Shown: piece by piece, positions 24,127-33,295 of the stretch
Layout: each line of letters starts with the position of its first letter
Position numbering within the stretch: the stretch's first letter is position 1
NCBI GenBank assembly: GCA_947166385.1
Contig: CAMVEB010000018.1
Span: forward strand, 1-64,000
Direction: 5' to 3'
Source: an uncultured Clostridia bacterium
GTDB lineage: Bacteria; Bacillota; Clostridia; Christensenellales; Aristaeellaceae
Length of the DNA: 64,000 bases
Position numbers and translations under genes: made by a program
Notes under the pieces: model-generated
Database searches by the model: none
Seen by the model: only the letters and a program-made list of their open reading frames with translations
What the model was told of the DNA's origin: nothing

Positions 24127-24828
24127 TCATTCATTTTCAACCAGCACTACAACACCCTGAACCGGACCTGCCTCTGTTATGACGTCCACGACATCCCCAA
24201 CTTTCACATCCGGATTATCTATCCAGAATGCTTCTGTTTTGCCGTTATCCAGTCTCGATATGCTGCAATGTACATGTTTCCATACATTTTCAGCTGTATA
24301 TCTGTCCATGTCTTCTTCATCATCTTCGATTACAGCTTCGTCTACCTGTTCTATCTCTTCGTTTTGTTTTACCATACTCAGAGCCAGGTTATATTCTTCT
24401 CTTGTCTCATAATCCTCCGGATCAATTCCGTATTCCCATCCGGATTCGCAGTTCAATCGCCACGCATATCGATTATCATTCACTGTGTCTGAAATGGCAT
24501 TTAACAGCGGGTCATCGCTAACGATCACATCGGATTCTCTCGGATAGGTATTAGGGTCAAGCCCAGGCGGATCTGTCGTTACGTTAAATGATCCCTTTGC
24601 GCCAAGATAAGCACCTGTTCTCATTAAGTCCCCTGTTGTTTTCATACGTCCTGAAGCTATTCCAATGGCAGAAACGCGGTAGGGATTGATCTTGCCCTTC
24701 GCTTCATAGTGGTATTTCTTTTCCATATGATTCGCGACTGCATTCATTGCAGCGCCACCTGCCAAATCAATCAACGCATCCGCAATTCCGAAACCTTTGA
24801 AGCTGGAGCTTTTCCTTTTCTTTGCCAC
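24127..24828 (-). CDS. Hypothetical BREX-linked protein
   Basis: 233 aa from a GTG (VAKKRKSSSF) with AAGGAAG upstream; an ATG frame further upstream overlaps brxL and has no ribosome site. A basic N-terminus, a Gly/Ala-rich segment (ADALIDLAGGAAMNAVANHMEKK), an acidic middle (EEIEQVDEAVIEDDEEDMD) and a C-terminal beta domain ending VGDVVDVITEAGPVQGVVVL. I do not recognise the family. Confidence 0.5.
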   Translation of the reverse strand: MAKKRKSSSFKGFGIADALIDLAGGAAMNAVANHMEKKYHYEAKGKINPYRVSAIGIASGRMKTTGDLMRTGAYLGAKGSFNVTTDPPGLDPNTYPRESDVIVSDDPLLNAISDTVNDNRYAWRLNCESGWEYGIDPEDYETREEYNLALSMVKQNEEIEQVDEAVIEDDEEDMDRYTAENVWKHVHCSISRLDNGKTEAFWIDNPDVKVGDVVDVITEAGPVQGVVVLVENE

Positions 24829-24859
24829 TGAAATCACTTCCTTACTTAGTGATTGCCTC

Positions 24860-26920
24860 TTATTCAACTCCCAGCGCCTTAAAGACCGCATCCTCCGGAC
24901 TGCTGTAGAAAATAAGATTAAAGCATCCGATCAATTCCGCAGGAACCGTTCCCAGATCAGCAGCAGACGTAATCGGAAGCAGTACTTTCTTAGCCCCGCT
25001 GTCCAGGCACACCTGCAGGGAATTTGCCAGCTCTTCAACCTTCATCAACGTTCCGCTGATACTGATCTCACCCATCACAGCCAGAGAACTCAGCGCAGGT
25101 TTCCCCAACGCAATCGAACAGAGCGCAATCAGAGACGGCAGTGCCAGCTTCCCGGTCATGCCAATCCCCTGAAGATCCTGATAGTTGATGATATAGTCCT
25201 TCGTGGTGGTACTGATAGCTCCGCTGATCCTGTTTCCATTTGCTTTCAGATAATTAAACGCGGTCATGCTGCTTTCCCGGGAATCTCGATCTGAACCGAT
25301 CCCGGTTCGGTCTAATTTTCCATTGCCCGGCAGCATCTGGCTTTCCAGACGGAATACACCGATCATCCCGCTTTTTCCTTGGCTGACTGTATAAATCTGG
25401 CCAGGATTACTCATGCCCTCTGGGATCAGTTTTCCGCCGCCCTGCTCAGGAACAGAAACAAAGCGTTCATCAAAAGTGCTGTTATCGATATAGCTGAAGT
25501 TCACATCGTAGAACTCCATACCACCGAGCTTTTTTAGCTGCTCCTTTACACGGCGACGCATTTCTAGGGCCAGAACCAGTATTTCTTCCAGTTCTTCTTT
25601 TGTATACTCACCATCCGGATACAGCAGTTTGATAAAGCCGCCAACCATGCGGCGCACAGCAATGGTATCGCGCTGGTTCAGGTTGCGACCCAGATGGAAA
25701 TATTGATCCAGCGCATCGCCGAACTGTTCCTTACGCAGTTCCCGCAGGAATTCCGCCAGATAGTCAGTGATAAACCCCCAGTCATTGGTAAAGTGCTCTG
25801 GTCGGAATTTAGGAATTTCCCATCCTGGGATATAACAGTGCATACGATCCAGAAATGCAGTGTCGGTACCCATCTCCGGTGGGAACGGGTCAAACAGACT
25901 ACTAGTTTTGAGCAGCACATCCACGCTTTGATTGATGTTGCCGACAAAAACCATAGACGCAGAGGCAGCTTTTTCCTCTTTGCCACGAGCAAAAGAACCG
26001 GATGCCATGTAGTCTTTCATGATCTGGATGCCATCTTTGTCCTTAAAATTAATACCGGCTACTTCATCGAAGGCCACGACATCCCACAAACCTACCAGAC
26101 CAACCTGCTTACGCGCCATGTTATAAAACAGGTTAGCCACTGTCGTTTGTCCCCCTGAAACCAGGATGCTATTTGGAGAGATTTCCTTGTACAGATGGCT
26201 CTTGCCAGTAGATCTGGGTCCAAGTTCGCAGAGGTTAAAATTGTTCTCCACAAGCGGAATCATACGGGCTAGCAGTAGCCATTTTACGCGAGACTTCAGC
26301 GAATCTGGTTCCATTCCGATAGACCGCAGCAGAACATCCATCCATTCCTCTTTTGTGAAGGCTTTTCGCCCTGCCTTCAACTCATCAATATCCACATGAG
26401 GCATCTGAATGGGTGTCACTTTCCGGATCTTGATAGGAGAATCATGCTTCTCTTCTTCGTTATAATCATACTCCAACTGCACAATGCACCAGATACCACC
26501 ACAGAGCAGCCTGTCAAACTTTTCGGGATATTCTTCACTGATAGGCAATCCCTTCAGTCCAAGATTAGAAAATTCTGCCATATAAGTATCTTTCCTGACA
26601 TCCAACAGAACCGTGATCTTATCGATGACCGTATAGCTTCCCTTCTGACGGAGCATGGAAAGAATCTTCTGTGCTTCATCCGGACGAACGAAGTTATCTG
26701 CCAGAATGCGTTTTACATTCTGAACGCCTCGCTCAATGATAGCTTCGTCATCAGAAGAACAGTACTGGCCTAGCAGGAACTCAAGTACATAGACTGGTAC
26801 GTTCGCACCTTCCTTGATCTTCTTGGTAAGATCTTTCCGGACTATTTTCCCATCAAAGCACTGACGCAGCTTCTCTTTTATAGTTTCTCTGGTATCCATT
26901 ATGGATTCATTTTCAGTCAT
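24860..26920 (-). CDS. brxL: BREX protein BrxL (AAA+ with Lon-like C-terminus)
   Basis: 686 aa (second Met, 8 bases after GGGAGG). Walker A GPRSTGKSHLYKEI near 235, VVAFDEVAGINF as Walker B, GNINQSVDVLL sensor, and a C-terminal Lon-protease-like domain (GKPALSSLAVMGEISISGTL). BrxL forms ring complexes on DNA and is needed for phage restriction in type 1 BREX. Last core gene of the operon, as usual. Confidence 0.9.
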   Translation of the reverse strand: MTENESIMDTRETIKEKLRQCFDGKIVRKDLTKKIKEGANVPVYVLEFLLGQYCSSDDEAIIERGVQNVKRILADNFVRPDEAQKILSMLRQKGSYTVIDKITVLLDVRKDTYMAEFSNLGLKGLPISEEYPEKFDRLLCGGIWCIVQLEYDYNEEEKHDSPIKIRKVTPIQMPHVDIDELKAGRKAFTKEEWMDVLLRSIGMEPDSLKSRVKWLLLARMIPLVENNFNLCELGPRSTGKSHLYKEISPNSILVSGGQTTVANLFYNMARKQVGLVGLWDVVAFDEVAGINFKDKDGIQIMKDYMASGSFARGKEEKAASASMVFVGNINQSVDVLLKTSSLFDPFPPEMGTDTAFLDRMHCYIPGWEIPKFRPEHFTNDWGFITDYLAEFLRELRKEQFGDALDQYFHLGRNLNQRDTIAVRRMVGGFIKLLYPDGEYTKEELEEILVLALEMRRRVKEQLKKLGGMEFYDVNFSYIDNSTFDERFVSVPEQGGGKLIPEGMSNPGQIYTVSQGKSGMIGVFRLESQMLPGNGKLDRTGIGSDRDSRESSMTAFNYLKANGNRISGAISTTTKDYIINYQDLQGIGMTGKLALPSLIALCSIALGKPALSSLAVMGEISISGTLMKVEELANSLQVCLDSGAKKVLLPITSAADLGTVPAELIGCFNLIFYSSPEDAVFKALGVE

Positions 26921-26966
26921 TTTCATTCCTCCCTCGTATCAGAGCGGTGGCGTTTCATTCGGCAAT

Positions 26967-29900
26967 TTATTTAATCGGAGCCAGCACATCTTCAAAGATG
27001 GCATAGTTGTGTTTCACACCGTCGTCCAGATCAATGGAAATCATCTGATCCGCCAGATGGTGCACCTTTTCCTCGTACTTTAGCAGTTCTGCATCCTGCC
27101 CCTGGATCTTGTCCAGCTGTTTCAGCAGGCGAACGCGCTCAGAACCGCTGGCGCTGTCCACACGGCGGGTCAGTTCTTCGATAGCGGTACGATAACGACT
27201 CTGCATTTCATGCACGTAGTCTGTACGAACACGGGCGACGGTATCCTTGGCCCAACGATGCATATAAACCAAACACTTGAATCCGTTTTTCTTGCCGGAA
27301 TCAAACATCCAGTAGATGGGGCGCTTCTGGTAGATCTTCAGGTGATCCTTATAGAAATCATTCAGAAAATACTGCCGAATCAGCTCACGGGCAGAGCCAC
27401 TGCTATTGGAATAAAGGGCGCTGGCGATATACTTCAGGTTTTCCTCCAGCATTTCCTCGCCAAAGGCTCTCTTGACCCACTCCACAAACATTGTCACGAT
27501 GTCATCGCTGAAATACTCATCGTCCGTAATCGGCAGGATGCTGTCTTTATCCGGGAACAGAGATTCATATCGATCCGGCGGCAGATCTATGATTGACAGA
27601 GACCCAGCGTTCATTTCTCGCTCTTCCTGCTTTTCCTTTTCGAGTTGTCTAACATATTCCTGCCAGTCCCCACCGGCAAACTGCAACCCGGATTTCTTCA
27701 GACTATACCGCCCCAGCATGCAGCCGATAGCATAGGAAACCAAGCTGCGGATGTCCCTGCCTAGATCTGCCTTTCGCACAGTAACATCCTTATCCGCTAC
27801 TTCGGGAGTTAGTTCATCTTGCAAGCCGTAGACTTCAATGAAAATGCGGTTCTGTTCTTCTTCATTTTGTTTTAGCTGATAAAATCGCTTATCGCACTCT
27901 TCCTTCCACAGCCAATAACAAGCCTCTATTGGGCAACTGACTTCGGGGCTTTCATCATAATAATGTGCTTTGCTAGCCACACCATAGGCACCACTATCAA
28001 AAGCATACGAATCAACAATACATAAGAATGGATGGCGCTGGAAATCCCAAGATGTCTCAAAAGAATCCCAATCTTTCTTTGATATCTCGATTGCTTTCTT
28101 AACAAGCTCTGAGACAATTTCAACTTTGCCTTCGATATAAGGTAGATTCTTAATATCTCCCGTTTGAATACTCAAAGTTGGATTTAGCATCTTTAAAAAA
28201 TTGAAAGCAATTTTCGTATTAAGTAAGCCAATAACATAATATGGATTAATCTTTGGATACGGAAACAAAGACGATCCAGCAACATCGAAGATCGCGCCTT
28301 GTGGAGAATAACGAACTCCAAATGTGCTTGTGCTTGTCTTTGTCCATGTTAGAGATGGGAGGAAATAATATTCTCTGCTCATAACGCGAACCCACGTACC
28401 TTGTGGGAGGTGGGAAGTAAACTCCTTCATTTCCACTCCATCATTCTCATAATTGACGACATATTCATAATTTCCATACCATTTTCGATATAATCCTCCC
28501 TTGTTGTATGGGAACCATTTCTTCCCAGAAGCAGCAGCGACTTCAGTGTTTGGCATGTTAAGACCCATTTTGTTCATTTCTACTTCATGCCATAATCTCA
28601 GGAATCGATCATTATTACCAGTCGTCATACCATGGCGTGTTGTACCAATAGAATCAATATTTGGATATTCAAATAACTCTCTCATTCTATTGGAAATCCA
28701 ATATGCATATGCTCTACCAGGGATTTGTTGAAAAAGTTCTTTTGCTGCATAGCTATAGTTTGTTTCATTAAGTAATTCTGCCTCTTTTTCCTTTGTTGTA
28801 TAATCAACTAACCTTACATATATTGCTTTATAGTTTCTAACTTTTTCATTCCGTAAAACGAATGAAGTCGTTTGGACAACTTCACCATTAATCTCTTCAA
28901 ATGCTCGCGCACCTAAATGCGCCATATTGACAATGTCATATTTTTCCAGGGTTTCCCGTAATTGTTCAAAGCTTGATAAGAACATCCACCCATGCATGGT
29001 TATCATTCCCTGAAGAGCGTTCTCCCTCAGCAGTATTAAGCACCTTTCAATAAAGATCGAATACAAATCAACACGAGCTGATGAGTAATTGCTTTTTACA
29101 TATTTGTTAAGGACTCCATCACAATTTGCAACTGCCATATACGGCGGGTTCGTCACCACTACATGGTATTTCTGCGCCAACGCTTGCTCCTGCTCAATGA
29201 TTTGTAGCAGCCGCTCCTGAGTGGCGTCAATGCCCACTTCTCCCATGGTAACCTGCCCAGCAGGATCAGTCATACGAACAAAGCGGCGCAGCAAATCCCA
29301 GTCATACTCCTGCGGCTGGAGAATGGATCCGTATTCCTTGGCATCGATGAATTCATCCAGCAGCGCCTCTATCTGCATGGTGGCATTGTTGCGCTCGATG
29401 TCGCTCATGGAATTGCCCAGATAGCGCAGGTGATCCCGATTGATGCCGTTGCTCTCCTGAATAGCCATCACGTGGGGCTGAACGCCGCGACGGAACCATC
29501 CCTTGTCGTAACGACGGGCTACCATCATGACCGCGAAATTCGCCAGCTGTGCAGCCCGGTCGTCGATGTCCAGTCCCCACAGGTTGTTCTGCACGATACT
29601 GGCAACTGCCTCACGAGTAGGATATCCGTAGGCTTCATAAATCTGCACCAGAACGTCAAAAAGATAAACGAGGATATGCCCGCTACCCATGCAGGGATCT
29701 ATGCACAGGAGTTCCTCCGGCTTCAGGGCGGCATAGCTCTCACGGATCTTAGCAAGTTGTGCCTGCACATCAGGCTCCTGCTCAGCCTCTTCCAAATAGT
29801 ATTTCCAATTGCCCTTTAGGTTCTCGTGATCCGGATGCCCTTCCACCCACAGACGGCCCAGGCTGTTTTCCACCATGTAGCGCACGATCCAGTCAGGCGT

Positions 29901-30638
29901 GAAAAGCTGGGTAGCAGCAGGAATGTCCTTCTTGCCAATCTTGATGTTCTTCTTCAAGTTGGCGAACACCTGATCCTTCGGCTCGGCGTTGTAGTACTGA
30001 TAGAGCCAGCCGACGATCTGAACGGCGTCCTTCCAGTCGTCCTCCGGAATGGTCAGCACCATCTGCTCCGGTACACCGCCTTCGCGAAGCAGGTTGTCCG
30101 GCAGCAGCAGCCATGTGTAATCCCGATCCACCAGATGGCATCCCCGGTCATCAGGCTGGAAAAGCGTCAGGATAGGCTTCAAGGCATTACACATGGTCAA
30201 GAGTAGGTATTTGAACAGTTCCTCGTTTTTGTTTTCTTCCTTGAGCCGGATCACAGTATCCAGATCAAGACCATCCAGCTGCACGTTCAGCGCGTCGGTG
30301 AGGATCTGAGGACGGAAAGCACCGTTCTCATCCGAGAACATGCGCGTCCTGCCGGGCAGATATCCATTGACCTCCATGAACCGCAGAGCACAAAAACGGT
30401 CGAACCAGGTATAGGCTACCTCTTCGATGGTTGTCTCATAGCCCTTAGCTCGCATACGTTCGATCAACGCCTGCCGCTGGGTGCGCTGAACAGGCGTCAG
30501 CACCACACCGCGTGCTATACTGGCATTCCAATCCGCGTCTACGCCTTCCACCTCATAGCGATAGGCCTGCTGGCGTACCCGTTCGATCAGTTCGCGCCGT
30601 GCCCAGGTGGCAAATTTTTTGATGGCATTCTTATCCAT
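26967..30638 (-). CDS. pglX: BREX adenine methyltransferase PglX, second copy
   Basis: 1223 aa, AAGGAG upstream. Motif I IDPCMGSGHILVYLFD near 316, catalytic NPPYMAVAN near 500 (N6-adenine type). Ends in the same DELTPEVADKDVTVRKADLGRD...VLAPIK block as the first copy at 33296-36931. The middle (about 28100-29110) is AT-rich and unlike the other copy; it is where target recognition is expected. PglX methylates the host BREX site; a second copy placed after PglZ is unusual and probably gives a second specificity. Intact. Confidence 0.9.
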   Translation of the reverse strand: MDKNAIKKFATWARRELIERVRQQAYRYEVEGVDADWNASIARGVVLTPVQRTQRQALIERMRAKGYETTIEEVAYTWFDRFCALRFMEVNGYLPGRTRMFSDENGAFRPQILTDALNVQLDGLDLDTVIRLKEENKNEELFKYLLLTMCNALKPILTLFQPDDRGCHLVDRDYTWLLLPDNLLREGGVPEQMVLTIPEDDWKDAVQIVGWLYQYYNAEPKDQVFANLKKNIKIGKKDIPAATQLFTPDWIVRYMVENSLGRLWVEGHPDHENLKGNWKYYLEEAEQEPDVQAQLAKIRESYAALKPEELLCIDPCMGSGHILVYLFDVLVQIYEAYGYPTREAVASIVQNNLWGLDIDDRAAQLANFAVMMVARRYDKGWFRRGVQPHVMAIQESNGINRDHLRYLGNSMSDIERNNATMQIEALLDEFIDAKEYGSILQPQEYDWDLLRRFVRMTDPAGQVTMGEVGIDATQERLLQIIEQEQALAQKYHVVVTNPPYMAVANCDGVLNKYVKSNYSSARVDLYSIFIERCLILLRENALQGMITMHGWMFLSSFEQLRETLEKYDIVNMAHLGARAFEEINGEVVQTTSFVLRNEKVRNYKAIYVRLVDYTTKEKEAELLNETNYSYAAKELFQQIPGRAYAYWISNRMRELFEYPNIDSIGTTRHGMTTGNNDRFLRLWHEVEMNKMGLNMPNTEVAAASGKKWFPYNKGGLYRKWYGNYEYVVNYENDGVEMKEFTSHLPQGTWVRVMSREYYFLPSLTWTKTSTSTFGVRYSPQGAIFDVAGSSLFPYPKINPYYVIGLLNTKIAFNFLKMLNPTLSIQTGDIKNLPYIEGKVEIVSELVKKAIEISKKDWDSFETSWDFQRHPFLCIVDSYAFDSGAYGVASKAHYYDESPEVSCPIEACYWLWKEECDKRFYQLKQNEEEQNRIFIEVYGLQDELTPEVADKDVTVRKADLGRDIRSLVSYAIGCMLGRYSLKKSGLQFAGGDWQEYVRQLEKEKQEEREMNAGSLSIIDLPPDRYESLFPDKDSILPITDDEYFSDDIVTMFVEWVKRAFGEEMLEENLKYIASALYSNSSGSARELIRQYFLNDFYKDHLKIYQKRPIYWMFDSGKKNGFKCLVYMHRWAKDTVARVRTDYVHEMQSRYRTAIEELTRRVDSASGSERVRLLKQLDKIQGQDAELLKYEEKVHHLADQMISIDLDDGVKHNYAIFEDVLAPIK

Positions 30639-30656
30639 GAAGATCGCTCCTTATTT

Positions 30657-33281
30657 TCAATCAAAGAAGTTAAACTCATCGATCGCCATTGCGATCATGA
30701 TGTGGAATTCCTCCCTCTGCGGCAGCTGTAGACCACGTTCGTCCTGAATGACGAGATAGTAAGGCGTATGCTGGTCGTACTTTTGTTGCTTCAGATTGAA
30801 GGTTACACGCCAAGTGCGGGCGCAATTATCTTCATCTGTTTTGTCAGCAATCAGCTTTTGTGTGTCACTGATGGAGTGTCCGGCAGCGTCGGTAAAGTAC
30901 AGCCTGTAGGTTTCCGCACTCCAGTTGGTGCTCACTGCTTCCTTCTGGTAGAACTCCAGGCTGAAGATCATATTGCTGATCTGATGGGAGGCAGACAGAA
31001 GACTGATGGTTACCGGCTTGGTGTCATACTTTGCCTTATTGCGCTGATATTCTTTGCTGTCGTTGCGCAGGTGCTGATATGAAATGACCGGCACAACCAT
31101 TTCCTGGAGGCTGGCTCCGCCGTGAACAAAGTTCAGTCCTGCACCGGGCATCTTGATCCGGATGCTCTCACGGGGAGCAAAGCCCTCAAATCCGCTGCCT
31201 TCCTCACTCATGCGGATGTGCATAAGATATTCCGGTTCCGCGCCTTCTTTCAGAATCGCATAGCGTCGACCATACTCAATGCTCTGATCCGTGAAGGAGG
31301 CTTTGCCCACCTTGTCGGTTTCAGACAGGGGATCGTGGGTATAAAGGAAGCCGTGATCCGCCGTGATCAGAATATGGGTGCCGTTCATGTCCCCGGTGAT
31401 CTTCTTCACCAAGCCATGCAGCTCCCGGATCGCCGTATCACAGGCAGTAAACACATCGGCCTCGTTGCCGTGGCTGGATGCGTCTACCCGGTCATGGTAA
31501 ATATAGATGACTTCCATTCCCGCGATGAGATCCCGGACTTCCTTTTGCTTCAGGCTGATGATTTCTTCATAGCGTACCGCGATACTCTTTGGGTTCCGCG
31601 CCTTGAGGATCTTATCCCGATAATTGCTGTCCGTCGGAACTCCATCTGCCAGCACCTTCACGATGCCATTTTCCGTGCTGATCGACAGTTCGTTATGCGG
31701 CAGAAGCGCTGCCATACCGAATTTAGTGATGGTAGGGAAAATGCCCTGCATACTCTCCAGGCTAACCTTTGCTTGCTGCTCACGCTTCAGGACATCGACG
31801 AGGCCGGAAGCCACTTCATAGCGCAGCGCATCAGAAATGACCACAAAGGTCTTGGAGCGTTCCGGACGGCCCGTTGTGGGGCTTTTCCTAACAACGACTC
31901 GGTTTTTATAGAAATCCACCTGCCGGGGGATGCCACGCACATAGCCCAGATCCTTCAGATCATCTTCGCTGACATTTGTCCAGTTTTCGCCTAGCTCCTT
32001 CATGAACCAGTTCACATAGAGCTTTTCCACCTGATCCGCTACATGGGCAAACAAGTCTGTAATTGTTTCCTTGTATCCTTTCAAGCTCTCACCATAAGCT
32101 ACATGGAACAGCCGATAGAAGGTGTCCATGCGGTAGTAATCCTCGGTGTAAGCCTTCCAGGTCTTTTCCGGCAGTGGCTCGTGGAATCCGGCAGCGTGCT
32201 CCAGATAGAAGCCTTGCATATTGGCCACCTGAAGCAGGCCATCATAATAGATGCCCACCGCGTCATACCAGACGCAGGTACGGCGCTTCTGCACAGCAGT
32301 GGTAATGGTATCAATGTCGATGATCTCATTGCCGATATCACGCATGAGACGAGCCAGAATCACTTCATTGATGCAGGGGAAGCATTCCGTTTCTAGCAAA
32401 TCTGAAAGCGGTAGCTTTTCAAAGCGGTTAGGTAGCTGAAGCTCTTCCTCAACTTGACGGGCAACAGTATAGAGGCTCTGTTTTTCATCTGAATGTAGCC
32501 ACTCGGATACCAAATCATAGCAACGCGCCTGATGAGAAAGGGATATATACCGTTCCAATCCGCCCAGATTCTCTGCCTTCATGGTGCGGGTGGTCGCTGT
32601 CAACAGGACATGAGATGCTACCCGAAGTAGACTAATTTTTTCTTCGTTATAACCGGACGCGCTGGCAACCAACTGCCAGAAGGCATCCTTAGCGCCATAG
32701 TCCACCAGAGATTGATAGACCTCGTTTGCCTCCAGATCCAGACCAGCTTCCAGCACTGCCTTGATAATGGCATTGGGCTGCGGTTGCTTGACTCCGGCGA
32801 TTACGCTCATCACAGCCAGATGCACCTGCGCAGGCGTGTTGATGGTCGGCATCGAGGTGATCTTTGCCCGGCGGGCCTGGGCATTGAAGAATTTCCGATA
32901 CCGTTTTACCAGGCTGCGCATCTGCTGGTTATCAAACAGGTGCATCTCCAACATCCATTGGGAGATCAGATCTGTACGGTAAGGCTCGCCGCTGTACAGC
33001 TGAATGTCCAACAGCCAGTTATCCTCCAGTTTTTCATAGGACACCGGGCAATAAATCACATAATTGCCATAGGGATCATCATGTCCCAGCAACTTTTTGA
33101 CCGTAAACAGATTGCTGCCCGTCAGCTGCACCAACTTGGCATTCTCCAGTTCAAAGTCATCCAGCTTATCCGCATACTCCCGCTCTTCATCCAGCCAGAA
33201 GATCACCCGCCGCTTGTAATATGGCGGCAAAGGCTGAGCAAAGCGCTTATTCAGTTCGGAGACCACTTTTTCGGTGTCCAT
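30657..33281 (-). CDS. pglZ: BREX phosphatase-fold protein PglZ
   Basis: 874 aa, GGAGG upstream. VVISDALRYEVA (near 482) and HILITADHGFLYTHDP (near 638) are the metal-binding motifs of the alkaline-phosphatase-like PglZ domain. Core BREX protein, binding PglX; its catalytic substrate in BREX is unsettled. Sits between the two PglX genes with gaps of 14 and 18 bases. Confidence 0.92.
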   Translation of the reverse strand: MDTEKVVSELNKRFAQPLPPYYKRRVIFWLDEEREYADKLDDFELENAKLVQLTGSNLFTVKKLLGHDDPYGNYVIYCPVSYEKLEDNWLLDIQLYSGEPYRTDLISQWMLEMHLFDNQQMRSLVKRYRKFFNAQARRAKITSMPTINTPAQVHLAVMSVIAGVKQPQPNAIIKAVLEAGLDLEANEVYQSLVDYGAKDAFWQLVASASGYNEEKISLLRVASHVLLTATTRTMKAENLGGLERYISLSHQARCYDLVSEWLHSDEKQSLYTVARQVEEELQLPNRFEKLPLSDLLETECFPCINEVILARLMRDIGNEIIDIDTITTAVQKRRTCVWYDAVGIYYDGLLQVANMQGFYLEHAAGFHEPLPEKTWKAYTEDYYRMDTFYRLFHVAYGESLKGYKETITDLFAHVADQVEKLYVNWFMKELGENWTNVSEDDLKDLGYVRGIPRQVDFYKNRVVVRKSPTTGRPERSKTFVVISDALRYEVASGLVDVLKREQQAKVSLESMQGIFPTITKFGMAALLPHNELSISTENGIVKVLADGVPTDSNYRDKILKARNPKSIAVRYEEIISLKQKEVRDLIAGMEVIYIYHDRVDASSHGNEADVFTACDTAIRELHGLVKKITGDMNGTHILITADHGFLYTHDPLSETDKVGKASFTDQSIEYGRRYAILKEGAEPEYLMHIRMSEEGSGFEGFAPRESIRIKMPGAGLNFVHGGASLQEMVVPVISYQHLRNDSKEYQRNKAKYDTKPVTISLLSASHQISNMIFSLEFYQKEAVSTNWSAETYRLYFTDAAGHSISDTQKLIADKTDEDNCARTWRVTFNLKQQKYDQHTPYYLVIQDERGLQLPQREEFHIMIAMAIDEFNFFD

Positions 33282-33295
33282 GTCGGATCCTCCAG

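Noticed and set aside
14202-24891. A DISARM system (SNF2 helicase as DrmD)
   Set aside because: DrmA helicase, DrmB and DrmC are missing and the methyltransferases belong clearly to BREX.
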